The notes under the pieces: model-generated
Told to the model about the DNA's origin: nothing
What the model saw: only the letters and a program-made list of their open reading frames with translations
The model's database searches: none
Made by a program: the position numbers and the translations under genes
DNA from: Pachyseris speciosa
Lineage: Eukaryota > Cnidaria > Anthozoa > Scleractinia > Pachyseridae
Assembly: GCA_016490735.1 (NCBI GenBank)
Contig: JAEMWC010001484.1
Location: forward strand, 1 to 64,000
Length of the DNA: 64,000 bases
Direction of reading: 5' to 3'
In this document: positions 1 to 11,300 of the stretch, piece by piece
Numbering within the stretch: the stretch's first letter is position 1
Layout: the number at the start of each line of letters is the position of its first letter

Positions 1-326
1 TAATTTTGCCTGAGGTATACATTGTAAATTGATTAGCCTTCGAAAAATTATGGAGTGCCCGCAGGTTTTTAGCATCAAAACGATTCACAAAGAGTGAGAT
101 ATTCACATCCAGTCTTAATTTTGATGAAAATCCAAATACCAGGAAGAGAAAAGTTCATTTAAAGATGTCTTATTTTCATCTTTAAAAACCATTTCCTCCC
201 CTTCAAAATGATGAGCACAGGGTCACCCCGGGGGGGGGGGGCAAGCTGAAAAATTGATAACATATTTCTTGAGAGGAAGCGACAAAGTTTGCTAAGATAC
301 ACGGTAGGCAGATTTTTATCTGTAAA

Positions 327-665
327 CGTAACATAAAGCTTGTGGGATGTGGCTGGAGTGACAAGGATACTTACAAAATTAATGTGATCAAGTAAGCTGA
401 AGCCACTCAAAAGCACTAAGACCACAGGTAGCAGGCATTACGCCTTAAATCTACCAAAGATTTTCTTGATATGTGGGTACATGAGCCTGAGCATTAGCTA
501 TGCCATGCTGATAAGACCTAACAGGCCGAAACAGATGTCCATGGCTGGTGATGCTTGGGCTCAATCTTTGCTTTGGTAGATTTAAGGGTAATGCCCGCTA
601 CCTTGTGGCCTTAGTACCTTTTGAGTGGCTTCAGCTCACTTGATCACATTAATTTGTCAAGTATC
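327..665. mobile_element. Degenerate retrozyme insertion (locus 1)
   Basis: A 339-bp insertion flanked by a perfect 14-bp direct repeat, TTTTTATCTGTAAA, at 313-326 and 666-679. The left part (to about 455) is a minus-oriented partial unit without a ribozyme; the right part (from about 458) is a plus-oriented unit with a decayed hammerhead. Its sequence is clearly related to the 256-bp units at 12578-13421. The inverted partial-copy layout and target duplication indicate retrotransposition. Divergence from the second locus and mutations in the ribozyme core suggest an older insertion. Confidence 0.8.
480..565 (+). ncRNA. Decayed type I hammerhead ribozyme motif
   Basis: Core at 502-545. Helix I is GCCATG (502-507) pairing CATGGC (540-545). 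The conserved box reads CTGATAA instead of CTGATGA (508-514), helix II (GACC/GGCC) carries an A-C mismatch, GAAA is at 528-531, helix III is two base pairs with loop AGAT, and the GTC cleavage triplet is at 537-539. The G-to-A change in the catalytic box should abolish or greatly reduce self-cleavage. Confidence 0.8.
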
Positions 666-1494
666 TTTTTATCTGTAAAGTTGCTCTTTGAAATATTTCC
701 TAACAAAACTCCAATTTTCAAGGCGCAAAATGTTCCAAAATGCTTTTTGAGGCCTAAACTCCCCCACCCACCACCTTGATGCGCAGCTCAGTTTTTTGTT
801 AGAAATCAAATAAATACCACAGTGAGTAGTTTCATTCCAAAGGACTAACTACACACAAAGTATCAAGGAAGGTTTGTTTGACCATTTCCAATTTTGCTCA
901 AGCCTTAGCGACATTTGCTCCTAACCTCGCAAGGTGAATTGAAATTAGCTGACAAATTGAACTTTAGTTGTGTCAAAATGTTTCAGACGTAAACAAGAGA
1001 AAACTGTTAATCAATTTTAGTAAGTGATGCTTAACAAGATTTTGAGTTACAGCTGTAATTTAATCTCATACCCAGATCTCTTATGGACAAAGCCAAAGGC
1101 GACATCTGGTCAAGTATGAAAATACAATTTTTTGATTGGCTGTTAAAACTGGCTAGTGTCCAACTCCTTCATTGAACAATTGCACGGTCAGCTTGAAATT
1201 CTTCTATCTGTTCCCATAAATGACAAAAGGGAGTCGGTTTAGGCAGTCATTAACAAGGTTTCCCTTATTGTCTTAAGTTCTTCGAGTTGCATTTCTTACA
1301 AATGACAAGCACTTCTGGATGAGCAAACACAATGTTAACACGTCCAGGCACATATACACATTTGCAACAGCACTATCATGCACTTTAATCCCTAAATCAT
1401 CATCCACCCGAACAGCTAACCTGCCGGATAATTTCCGCTCATTGTCCTTGCTTCTTAATTTTCTCAACTTGATTCATCGAGACTTGCCATATAA

Positions 1495-1817
1495 ATAATA
1501 ATTATAACAACTTTATTTCTTTAGCGGTATATACAAAAAGCTCTATATCACTTAACAATCAAAAATTAAAAACTTTACAGAAGAAAAGATTAGCCTTAAT
1601 GCATAAAAAGATAAATACACAAGGAATTAATAAATAGTAATAATTAATAAGTATAATTATTATAAGTAGCACTGAAAAGATGCGTCTTTAGTCCATTCTT
1701 AAAAACAGAGACTAATGGACCAAGCTTAATGTCCATGGGTAAGGCATTCCATAGCCTAGGGGCTGCGACCGAAAAGGCCCTGTCTCCATAAGTTTTCAGG
1801 TGAGTCTTAGGTATTTG
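1495..1817 (-). pseudogene. 5'-truncated LINE: C-terminal end of RT ORF plus 3' UTR
   Basis: Minus-strand codons from 1817 to a stop at 1644 encode a 57-residue peptide with GDRAFSVAAPRLWNALP followed by FKNGLKTHLF. This is the usual C-terminal signature of Jockey/CR1/L2-type LINE ORF2 proteins in marine invertebrates. The AT-rich stretch 1495-1643 on its 3' side would be the UTR and tail. Nothing upstream (1818-1914) continues the RT, so the copy is strongly 5' truncated. It is non-functional debris of a different LINE from the one at 35604-39215. Confidence 0.75.
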
Positions 1818-1914
1818 TAAAAGATATTATTTTGTCGGTTGTTGGAAGAAAGGCTAAGGCATCTCTATTTTTCTGCCACAACCACTTTCAATGCCTCCAC
1901 CTGTTTTTATATTA

Positions 1915-3815
1915 CAGTACTGCTCAAAAGTAAGTTGCCACCCTCACACGCGACGCGAATCGCGTCGCGCACTTAGCGATTTGCGTCGTGCGCTAAGCAA
2001 TTCGCGTTGCACGCTACGCGAATCGCGTCGCGCGCAATGTTGTAGAAGCGGTAAGTAATTTGGCTTGAAGCTCTCGCGCGATTTAAGATGCCATTGTAAA
2101 GCAACAATAGTCGATTTCAATAGTCGATTTCCAGTGTTCGCAAAGACCGCTAAGGAGAAATGAATATGTGTGATCGATCGATCGCCGGAGAAGGGCAGCG
2201 CATGCTAAGCTTCGAAATTGTGTCAAACCGTTTTTGCGGCGAAACTTGGCTAGGTTGAGATCGACATGATCAACTTAAGAAAACTCTATACCGGTACTCT
2301 AATTCAAGCTTCTTCCTAAACTGAACATCAAACCGCCAATAATTTCGGTTCGTTCATGACTGATGCTTAACTTTTGTTTAGCTTTCTATTCATCTGATTC
2401 TTGACAACTTTAGTCAGCCGTTTGAAAATTGAAAATGTTTACACACTTGGGATGTTTCTTTTCGTATGCGTGGTTTCGACAGAGCGAAGCACGTAAAAAT
2501 AATTGTTTTGCAAGTGTCTTTGTCGAGGGTAATCTAAGTTTAACGCGGATTATTACCAAACGCAAATAGGTATATGGTAATATTCGTTTTTGTACATTTG
2601 TACCTCTAAAAAGCTCGAAACATAGAGTTGACACGGCGACTGAGGGGTAAACAAGCTGGGAGATACAGTTGTAAGCTTATCGTTCTTTTCGATCGATCGA
2701 CCACACGTGCGAGGCTTCCTTCAGCAACTCTTTCTACACGGACAAACTCTACTGTAGCGCAACTTTACAAAGATGTGGTCAGGAGAATGTTTGTAGGTCT
2801 TTCGAAGTAGAAAATATACGATTGAGTGCCGGCGTGTTGAATAACAAACTTTGCCATTGCCAGATGAATCTCAAATTTCTACATCATAAGATCCAGCTGT
2901 GAGATACAGTAAGCTTATCATTCTCTTCATCGATCAATCAACCAAAGCTCAGCACGTGTGAGGTTTCCGAACTACCGTACTCTTCAGCAAATCTTTTTAC
3001 GCGGACACACTCTCCTGGAGCACAACCTTACAAAGACATGCCCAGGAAAACGTTTTGCGGTCTTGCAAACTAGAACATATACGATGAGTGCCGGCGTGTC
3101 GAATAAAACATTTCTCATACACTTAAAGTCTTAATTAACGACTCAAACTTCATCTTTCTACATGATAAGATTATTCGTTCAAAAAGAAGGAAATGAAATA
3201 AATTCCATTCTGCTTCGGGTTTTCCACGGCTTCTCAAGCGAGTAATGATTAACAAGTGTTGTGCCATGTTTACTGAGCGGAAGGTTTCAGATTACATAGC
3301 CAGTAGTTTTTGCGGTCTTATGCAAATTTTAGCGTGCGTCGCTTTGTGATCTGAAAGCAAAATGCAGTCGCCACTGGCCATTTGCTTGCGGTGAACTACA
3401 GTAGCACTTAATTTTCCTAACGAATTCAGAAAACACAACCATATACCGTATTGAAGACAGAACCGATAAAAGTTGTCATTTCAGCACTAGCGGGAGCAAG
3501 GAACACCCGAGGAACAGTAATCATTCGTAATCGATCTTCGTCGGTTTGCTTACAAGAGGACTGCGCCATTTCAATTCGTGATGAATTCCATGATGCTGTC
3601 TGTATTTGCATAGAAGAGAACGAACGACATGTACTCGATTGAAACAATACCTGCATTTGTAAAGGGCTACGCGAAATTAATTGATTTCGTGTTGTAAAAT
3701 CATCTGAAATTTATGCCAAACATTTTCGCTTGAGTGAGTCTCGCGCTACGCGAATCACATAGCGCGCCGCACAGGAAACGCGACGCGACTCGCAACTTAC
3801 TTTTGAGCGGTACTG
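1915..3815. mobile_element. Tc1/mariner-like non-autonomous element (1.9 kb)
   Basis: The ends are near-perfect 24-bp inverted repeats: 1915-1938 begins CAGTACTGCTCAAAAGTAAG and 3792-3815 is its reverse complement with one change. Both are flanked by TA (1913-1914 and 3816-3817), the Tc1/mariner target duplication. Subterminal tracts at 1950-2035 and 3740-3790 repeat GCGACGCGAATCGCGTCGCG-like words. No transposase reading frame is present, so it would depend on a transposase in trans. Superfamily assignment rests on TA plus the CAGT-type termini. Confidence 0.8.
2645..3115. repeat. Diverged ~240-bp tandem duplication inside the Tc1-like element
   Basis: Two adjacent units share a GATACAGTxGTAAGCTTATC-type start, a GATCGATCGACC-like word, an ACACGTGxGAGGxTTCC block and an end block around GAGTGCCGGCGTGT. 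The first runs from about 2653 to 2845 and the second from about 2900 to 3105. They are clearly diverged, so the duplication is old. No protein is conserved between them. Confidence 0.65.
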
Positions 3816-4035
3816 TAAATTTCTGAGCAAAAACTTCACAGCAGACCTAGACTCTAGCAAATTAATCGTTCAATAAGGCAGTCACTGTTGAGATATATTT
3901 CAGGCATGCACTCTAATTAACATCACCTGCCACATTCCTGACAGGTGGTCATGTGCACAAATCGGATTTGACAAGATCTCACCTTCGGCTTCATCCACAA
4001 GAGATCTGGAGGTCTCAGTATGAAACATAGAAACT

Positions 4036-4375
4036 TATAAATGGTAAATTGAGAAAGTCCCATCTAGGAAAACAGGACTTTTTTAAACATTTTATTTAAG
4101 TTTCAACAAAAAAAAAAGGAAAGGAAAAATACAGACAAAAAGATCAGAAACAAAAACTCTTACAGTACATTACTTAAAACTAACCTATAGTCGGTGTTAC
4201 AATACATTACCTAGATAAGATAGTTACAGGACACTGTTAAGAAGACTACCTTTTCAGAACTCCCGTTTGTCCTGGGAATTATCTACATGTAGTGGGATGA
4301 ACCAAAAAAACATTTACCATTTACATCCCAACTGGAATTTCTGGGAATTTGTGGTAAATGGGAAAAACCTTGGCT
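4036..4375. repeat. Interspersed repeat (related to 63555-63730, opposite orientation)
   Basis: The parts 4036-4085 and 4250-4375 contain TAAATGGTAAA-type ends and the word CATTTACATCCCAACTGGAA. The reverse complement matches 63555-63730. The middle (about 4085-4250), with an A-rich tract, looks like a separate LINE-tail-like insertion splitting the repeat. Confidence 0.5.
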
Positions 4376-4886
4376 CCATCCTTTTGGTGTCCGTATATAT
4401 ATCAGACAGGTTCAACTGTAACGCCATTACGAAACGGTTAAACTGTTATTATACACCTGAGGCTGGGTTACCTGTGGCACTGTAAATTATCACAAGGCAC
4501 AAGCCATTATTTGTTTTTGACAAAGGTAGCAATTGCCAAGTTGGCACCTGGTTTGTTGGAGATTTCAAAACAGGAGAGAGGAACAAGAAAGCTAATACTT
4601 AGATATTTAAAACAAGATGAAAACCAGAAAGTTACACTTTGCGATGAAAATCACAAACGCCCATTTGGGCAAGTGATCAATGACTTGTGATCACTTGGCA
4701 GATTTTATTATGGCATGGGCAAGCTGGCTAGTAGTAATTCCAACCCTGAGCATACCTTGTATAAAACATCAGAGTCTCTATGTACAAACAGCCTTCAAGT
4801 AAATAATTTAAAGCAAATGTTGGAGGCCATTAGATCACGAATTTGAAGCAAATTATAAGACTGTGTTGAATGCATTCATTACTAAC

Positions 4887-5194
4887 CTTATCTGCACTGT
4901 TCTCTTTATAAGTCATCCAAGTTGTACTGTTCAGTGATAAAAGCAGCTTGTACTTTGAAGTCCATTCATCAGTTTGTGAATTTCCTTGAGTCGCTACAGC
5001 ACAGATGAAGAACACGTACTTCAGGTGAATTTGTAAGTAGTCTCTAAGGTCACTGTTACTGCTGGGTAACCACGCACCATCCCCATACAGTCGACCTTTA
5101 TCAGGTTCATTGCCAGCCCTTGATGACGAGGCTGTAAAGCTGCTACTTGGGATCTCATGCCTGCTGTCCACACCGATTGCTTGAATCTGACAAG
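4887..5194 (-). CDS. F5/8 type C (discoidin) domain exon
   Basis: A 308-bp internal exon. It is preceded by an acceptor ending TTTCAG (5195-5200) and followed by a GTTAGT donor (4881-4886). It enters in phase 1, so a G from the previous exon completes the first codon (A, then CQIQAIGVDSRHEIP), and leaves in phase 0 after ADK. The translation has discoidin landmarks: C..QAIGVDSRHEIPSSSF, the S-rich ASSSRAGNEPDKGRL loop, GDGAWLP, the DYLQIHLKYVFFICAVATQG strand pair and TWMTYKEN. In this family the domain is secreted or extracellular and binds glycans or lipids. The C-terminal strands of the domain should be on a further exon, which I could not find below 4887. It may join the FTP exons at 28 and 30 kb, since the junction phases agree. 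No stop or frameshift is seen. Confidence 0.8.
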
Positions 5195-5709
5195 CTGAAA
5201 CAGTTTTTTTTTGTCATTAAAAAGCGGTATGTTTACTTAAATTATTATATGAAGTCACTTTCCTTTCCCTCTATGTTTCATTTACAACATTCAGGTTATT
5301 AAAAAATGAAATTATGTACCTGGTGCGAAAAGAAGTCGAGTTATTGAATAAAAAATTCACATGATACAGCTGGCAAAACAGATTGTCTGAATGTAAATCT
5401 GTCAGATGATTGTAATAAAACAGGAACTTCAGTATATATATTATCTTTTCACTTCTCAGAATATATGACCCATAGTTCTGTTGCGCACATTAACTTCAAA
5501 GATAAATGCACGTTGATCAGTTGTCAAGACAAGCAATAGCCGGAGTTGTACTAGATAGAATTTATCCGTTGGAGACAAACTCTAGATTGATACAAAATAA
5601 AATTATAATATTAATTGGGTGCCTTGAGTCTCCTTTCTGTACTTATTGTCTGACTCAATGAGTTACATCCCTTCCTGTCAGGACATCGATAAAACTACAA
5701 GCCTGCTGT

Positions 5710-6408
5710 GTAGCCTGCAAGCAAGCTCTCCCGGGTGTAGGGGGTGGGTGGGAAAATTTGAATTTCTACGTCCAAAAATTGGATGCAAAAAGCTAATTGG
5801 TTGATTTGACCAGGTGATGACGTGATCTATCATTGAGCGTGGACTGCGTGATTTGAGTTTGTTTTTTGTCCGGAAAAGGCGAGACATTTGTATTTGCAAA
5901 GCTTGCAAAAATTTCTCCAAATATCTGTACTATCTGTCAGATTTGAAACCAGAACAGCGTCTAGCAGTCAATAGCTTACTTCAAAGCAAAGATGTTCTCC
6001 CTGTTTTGCCTACATGATTTGGCAAAAGTACCAGTGCATGCTGCTGTGATCTAAAATAATTATTGGTCACAGATTGTATTGGTTGTTTTCCCACTTCAAA
6101 GCATTATTGACAACCAGCTTGCCGAAGCCCAAAGTATGGAGATGTCCGTTGTGATCTTTCTTTTGACTGGGTCTTCTATCTGGCGTAGTTGCCAAGGTTG
6201 GCAAAGTTCACTTCATCCTTGGTCCAACATCCGAGACTTCAACTTCATTCTTTTGAGTTTACCATGTCAATGTGGCTGCAATAAAGCTGAAACCTTCGCT
6301 GGTTTTTCGTATTTTTGTAGTTCACGGTGGGTAGACTCTCCGTTCTCTCTCTCCGTTTTTCCCTCCTTCTACCCCCCCCCCCCCCAAGAGAACTTGCTCG
6401 CAGGCTAC
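5710..6408. mobile_element. MITE-like element with 21-bp TIRs
   Basis: The inverted ends are GTAGCCTGCAAGCAAGCTCTC at 5710-5730 and its imperfect complement at 6388-6408. G- and C-homopolymers lie just inside both ends. No transposase is present. The small open frames inside (for example 5678-5920 and 6079-6501) run across the TIRs and are not genes. Confidence 0.6.
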
Positions 6409-6659
6409 GATAAAACCAGAAACAAGGAACATTTCAGAAGACTACTGGAACATGGAATACAAAAAATAATAATTAAAAAGCATCTTCAGCACAAAAATTG
6501 AAATGGCACAAAAATAAATAATACCTTAAGTTAATAAAAGAACTTTTGGCAAAATTAAAATAATTGAAGAAGATGGAAGATGTCTTCCAAGAGGAGGTGT
6601 GTGACAGGAATAGAGCATTGATTTGGGACTTACTGCACAGTTGAATATTAAGGTGGGTT

Positions 6660-7210
6660 GTTATTCGAAGAAATACCGAATGCTGTCACCCGTACAGGAA
6701 TGGTTCAAAGTGTGTGAACTCCAAGGTAACACTCTTTGTATGGAAAGGGTCTACAAATTTCTTACACTGTATCTCCATTGACTGACATTTTTCGAATAAA
6801 TTCCACGCAAAGTTTATTATTAATGTTAGTGATGCTCAACTGATCAGTCAATAATTTAACTTCATTGACAGAAACTTGTTGCAATCGAAAGATCTGATTC
6901 AAAGAAATTAAACGATTCCTTCGAGTTCGACAGTGATAAACAAACGATTCAGGAATTCTGACTTCTAGTCCTTCAAATCAAACGCAAATGATCATATGCT
7001 TATCATATCTTCTCAATTCTAGAGCGTTAGCACTTCAGAACTAAAGAACGACGAGGGCAAGATACAAAATTGGAGAAGAAAAGTTCGAACGTCTGACGAG
7101 CGATGATGAGTTGAGAAATATCTGTAATCCAAACAATCCATTTCAACATCTAACCTTTGTCTCTAGACAGCCTGGGACATTTTGTGGCTTTTGAACTATA
7201 TGTCTGTCGT
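6660..7210. repeat. Fragment of the same repeat family as 44090-44600
   Basis: The reverse complement of this stretch matches 44090-44600 in several blocks, for example the words around ACACTCTTTGTATGGAAA, AAACGATTC..GAGTTCGA, and CACAAAATGTCCCAGGCTGG seen from the other strand. The second half of the family appears at 11348-11770. The 3.9-kb element at 7473-11347 therefore seems to sit inside an older copy of it. Confidence 0.55.
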
Positions 7211-8074
7211 TTTCTTCACCCCAAGTGATGTCTTGTAGCCTGAACTCTGTACCTGTTCAAACCCTCGCGACAGAAGACAATCTCGTTCCCAGCGGAGCTG
7301 AATAAGAGAAAAACGTGGTGTATGGAGGAACTTTTCAAGGAGCAACCATTTACAACAGGATCAGCCAACAAACTGTGTAAGTTTCTTGTTTGCCTGTGGA
7401 AGCAGTGGATGAACTATTATTTGCTCGAAACGCTACGAATCGAACATTTTAGTGAGTGTTATAAATAAGACGGTGACCTCTCACGCGAAAACGTACACTT
7501 TGCACGGCAAAACGCACGGCTAGTGAACGAATGACAAACGGATGGCCAAACCGGTTGACACGGTTATGATGAACGGCTGTGGAAACATTTTGAACGGCTC
7601 AACGATCAAACAATCATTATTTTTCGTCCAACATCATGTTTGTCAAACATAAACGTAGTTGCGTAACTAAAACAGACAAACAATGTTTCATTTGGTTGCT
7701 TTTTACTGGCTTTGCACTCTTTGTTCGTTGGGGTGGCTAAGCTATTGATCAATTTTGTTCGCAACGCAAAAAATGTAATCATTGAAATCAAACATGGCAA
7801 ACCATTTCAATGCAAAGTGGAGAGAGGCGGCTAAACCATCATTTAGCCAGGGCTTTAACGGAAAACAGCTACATAAAGTAATTATTTTTCGAATGGATCA
7901 CTGAGAACGGTTGAATGGGTAAAGACAATAATAATTATTTTGAATCGACAATCGGATTGTTGTTCTACCAGTAAAAAAGCTACAGGGAACTACCTTTATT
8001 TTAGGATGATGAAACCATCTCTTTGTGTTAATAAGAACGGCGAGCAGTGTTTATACTTACCGCATAACATTTGC

Positions 8075-8153
8075 AATAAGCTAATTTGCATATGCAATGC
8101 AGTGTTTGATATTAAATATCAAACACTGCATTGCATATGCAAATTAGCTTATT
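8075..8153. repeat. Perfect 39-bp-arm palindrome with a 1-nt centre
   Basis: Left arm 8075-8113 and right arm 8115-8153 are exact reverse complements around A8114. After one mismatch or indel the pairing continues for about six bases (TTTGCA / TGCAAA). The arms carry ATTTGCATATGCAA-like words resembling octamer (ATTTGCAT) sites, though this may be chance. Such a sequence can extrude as a cruciform or fold as a hairpin in RNA. Confidence 0.85.
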
Positions 8154-9162
8154 TTGCAAACGGTAGCGCAACGCTCAGTTCGAATCAAATATACAAAGGT
8201 CTTCTCGAACCACACTATCTCTGCAGTATGTTTGCGCTGAGAATCTCAAATTATGATCTTCACGGCGCCAGTAGACTGCGAGCAGTAGCAGTCCCTTTCT
8301 GCATCCTTTTCTCTTTGTATCACCTTCAGAATTTCCTGTAGACTTGCAACAAATCGACCTCTCAAGTCTCACAACACAAAAGCGAAGAGGGGCGAGCTGT
8401 ATAGGCCGTGAAGCGGCTGAGTGAGCAACGAAGTCGCAAGATTTCCGAATGTAATTTTCCGTTGCACAGACAACGGATAATTTTGATTGGCTAATCAGAC
8501 AATGCACGTTGTCAGGAGAAGTCGTTTACAACCTGTTGACAGACAAAACAAAACAGAGCAGACAATAATTTGGGATGTTCGGTTTTGTAGAAGAATGTTT
8601 GATGCAAAGGATGCAAGCGCGTTCTGTTCTATTTTGGTTGTAGCACCGTTGAAAAACATAATCGACAAACAGGTCAAATCAAATGACTTTGGTCTGTAGG
8701 CAGTTGCTTTCAGTAACAGTGTATTGAAGGACATAGCAAACCATAAATACCAAGTAATTTATGCATCGGAACGAGATTTGTCCGAAGAAGTCACTGACCC
8801 GCTAAAAGACAATTCTTCAGAATATTTTTATTTGCTATCGTTGATAGTGGTCTCTTTGGAAAGCTAGATAACTCTAGTTTTAGATTTTCTAATTGCCGCT
8901 CACGAAATAGTTTCAAGAATTTTCCATCAATGTATGAAATAGCACTATTGTCTTGTCCTTGTGTTGCCGAAATGATAACTCGCGTTCTACATGTATTTGT
9001 ATTCTTGGAATAATTTTGGTCTTGTTGGGAAGGAAAAAGACAAATAGTAAGCACGAAAATACGAAGAGTATATTAAGTAATAAAGAACTTCAAGAACAGC
9101 CGCCTTGCAAAGGACTTTAGCGATTGTAGATTCTTGGTAGACTTGGGAAGCCAAGTGCAATA

Positions 9163-9577
9163 CATGTACATCTACATCTACATGAGTTCAGCACTCGGCA
9201 ATGTCCCATTGACTTATAACTGTTATACGTGTGGCCTCATGCACCTATAAGCCTTTTTGGGACATCACGCCAAGCCGGCCACTTGCTGAATGGAACAGGT
9301 CAGCACTAGGGGTGGTCACAGCCAGATTTTGTTATGTCCCTAGTGGTTCTTTTACGTCCCACGGAATCAGTGAATTATGAAGAGTTGTGAGATGGGGCCT
9401 ACGGTTTCTCGTCCTTATCCGAGAAGACTAGAAAGTCTAACCGTTTGTAGATGTCATTACAAAGGCAGCACTTTCTCCTCAATTATTTAAAGACCCTGAG
9501 TGTTGGTCCAGCCGAGATTTTGAACCCGTGACCTCCCGCACGGTAGTCTGGTGCTCTACCACTGAGCTAACCGGTCA
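9163..9577 (-). mobile_element. tRNA-derived SINE, minus orientation, with target duplication
   Basis: The 415-bp insert is flanked by the direct repeat GCAATA (9157-9162 and 9578-9583). The unoccupied version of this site survives in the neighbouring tandem unit near 10578-10590. On the minus strand it starts with a tRNA-like head: A-box TAGCTCAGTGG (complement of 9559-9569) and a decayed B-box near 9517-9527. A body shared with 9985-10452 follows, ending in a TGTAGA-repeat tail at 9163-9184. The AACCGTAG...CCC and AAAGAACCACTAGGGAC words resemble conserved central domains of broadly distributed metazoan SINEs; this is a resemblance only. Confidence 0.85.
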
Positions 9578-9984
9578 GCAATAATTATGCAAAATTTTTG
9601 TGCATGAAATTCGACCTCACAATAGCAATTGACATGCTTTTATCGAATAACATCTTTGTTTGACGAGACTTTGGTAATATGCGGCTGGATTTGTAGCTGT
9701 TCAAAAGGTTGTATAATCTGTTATTTGCATTGAACGGGTACCCGGACTTATGTTCATACGACTGAGCATCTTTTCCGAACTGATGAACAGCGGGTGAAAA
9801 TTGCACAATGACAACTGCACAATTCGAAATAATTTTCAGCAGCAATAATTCGCAGACTCATTTTGTCTGATGTTTAAGCCACCGAACATTATGTTTAGCA
9901 AACATGATGTTAGACGATCACGAATTCATGTTCGTTAGTGTTCTAAAATACTGCTTCCGTCATTTTTGTGAAATCACGAAGGGA

Positions 9985-10411
9985 CCGACCGGTTAGCTCA
10001 GTGGTAGAGCACCGGACTACCGTGCGGGAGGTCACAGGTTCAAACCCCGGCCGGACCAACACTCACGGTCTTTAAATAATTGAGGAGAAAGTGCTGCCTT
10101 TGTAATGACATCTACAAACGGTTAGACCTCTAGTCTTCTCGGATAAGGACGATAAACCGTAGACCCCGTCTCACAACTCTTCATAATTCTCTGATTCTGT
10201 GGGATGTAAAAGAACCACTAGGGACGTAAGAAAACTCTGGCAGTGACCACCCCTAGTGTCTGTCTTAATTTGATATTGACATTACAGGGGCACTCATAAC
10301 TCAACTTCATTAACTGTAAACTGCGTGATAAGCAGTCTGGCAAAGTCCCCTGGCCAGTGTTGTAATGCGCATTTGAATATTGCATAGAAAATGCACAATA
10401 TAAATGTGATA

Positions 10412-10452
<41 letters not shown>
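9985..10452 (+). mobile_element. tRNA-derived SINE, plus orientation, (ATT)n tail
   Basis: The tRNA-like head has A-box TAGCTCAGTGG (9994-10004) and B-box GGTTCAAACCCC (10037-10048). The body matches the SINE at 9163-9577 in inverted orientation, and the tail is an (ATT)n microsatellite at about 10413-10452. The anticodon stem does not pair well, so this is not a working tRNA. The Pol III internal promoter looks intact. Confidence 0.85.
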
Positions 10453-10453
<1 letters not shown>

Positions 10454-11099
10454 AAACAAACAGTTATTGCAAAAATTCGAAGCGTATATTAAGTAATAAA
10501 GAACTTCAAGAATAGCCACCTTGCAAAGGATTTTAGCAATATATTGTAGATTCTTTGTAGACTTGGGAAGCCAAGTGCAATAATTATGCAAACTTTTTGT
10601 GTGTGAAATTCGACTTCGCAATAGCAATTGACATGCTTTTATCGGATAACATCTTCATTTTGATGAGACTGGTAATATGCGGCTGGATTCGTAGCCATTC
10701 AAAAGATTGTATAATCTTTTATTTGCTTTGAACGGGTAACCGGAATAATGTTTATACGACTGAGTGTCTTTTCTGAACTGCTGAACAGCGGGTGAAATTG
10801 CACAATGACAACCGCACAAAGTCGAAATCGATCGACTTTGTCTGAAGTTTGTGTTTAGTAAACATACACGTTTGTTAGAGTTCTGAAAGATTGCATCGCT
10901 TTATTTTTCTGAAGTCACAAAGGAAAAAACAAACAGTTAGCACAAAAACTCGAGGAGTATATTTTAACGGGTAACCGGACTTGTTTATGCGACTGTGTGT
11001 CTTTTCTGAACTGATGAACAGCGGGTGAGAATTTTTCTGAACAGATAACCCTAGCTGTGCAAATGGTCGAACTATCAATAATTGTTACTTTCTGAACGG

Positions 11100-11300
11100 T
11101 TTAATAACAGGCTGAAGTTTTATTTTGTTTATTTTTTTTTAACGGATAACACAACCCATGCGCATGGCTGCAATTTTTTTGAAGGGATAAGACAAGCCGT
11201 GCAAACAGCTGCAATGTTTTTTGACCGGATAACACAAGCCGTGCAAACGGGTACAAATTTTATTGAACTGCTGATGAACGGCAAGTGCACGGCAAAACGC
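11100..11300. repeat. ~40-bp subterminal repeats
   Basis: At least three imperfect copies of GGATAACACAAGCCGTGCAA followed by a CTGCAA-type word lie just inside the right TIR. Related AACGG/GTGCAA words occur inverted at 7500-7600. Repeated subterminal words of this kind are commonly transposase-binding sites; here that is inference. Confidence 0.55.

Larger units (their letters stand above)
9040..11080. repeat. Tandem units (~0.5 kb net) interrupted by SINEs
   Basis: Three successive units start near 9050, 10470 and 10945 with CGAAGAGTATATTAAGTAAT-like sequence, and share GACTTGGGAAGCCAAGTGCAA, CAATAGCAATTGACATGC and GAACAGCGGGTGA blocks. Net of the two SINEs the period is about 0.47-0.53 kb. 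The third unit is internally deleted. They have no conserved coding frame. Confidence 0.75.

Noticed and set aside
9994..10060. tRNA gene
   Set aside because: A- and B-boxes are present but the anticodon stem does not pair, and the sequence runs into a SINE body with a second, inverted copy. It is a SINE head.
10310..10627. 105-residue minus-strand frame
   Set aside because: Translation of the (ATT)n SINE tail as poly-Ile plus flanks.
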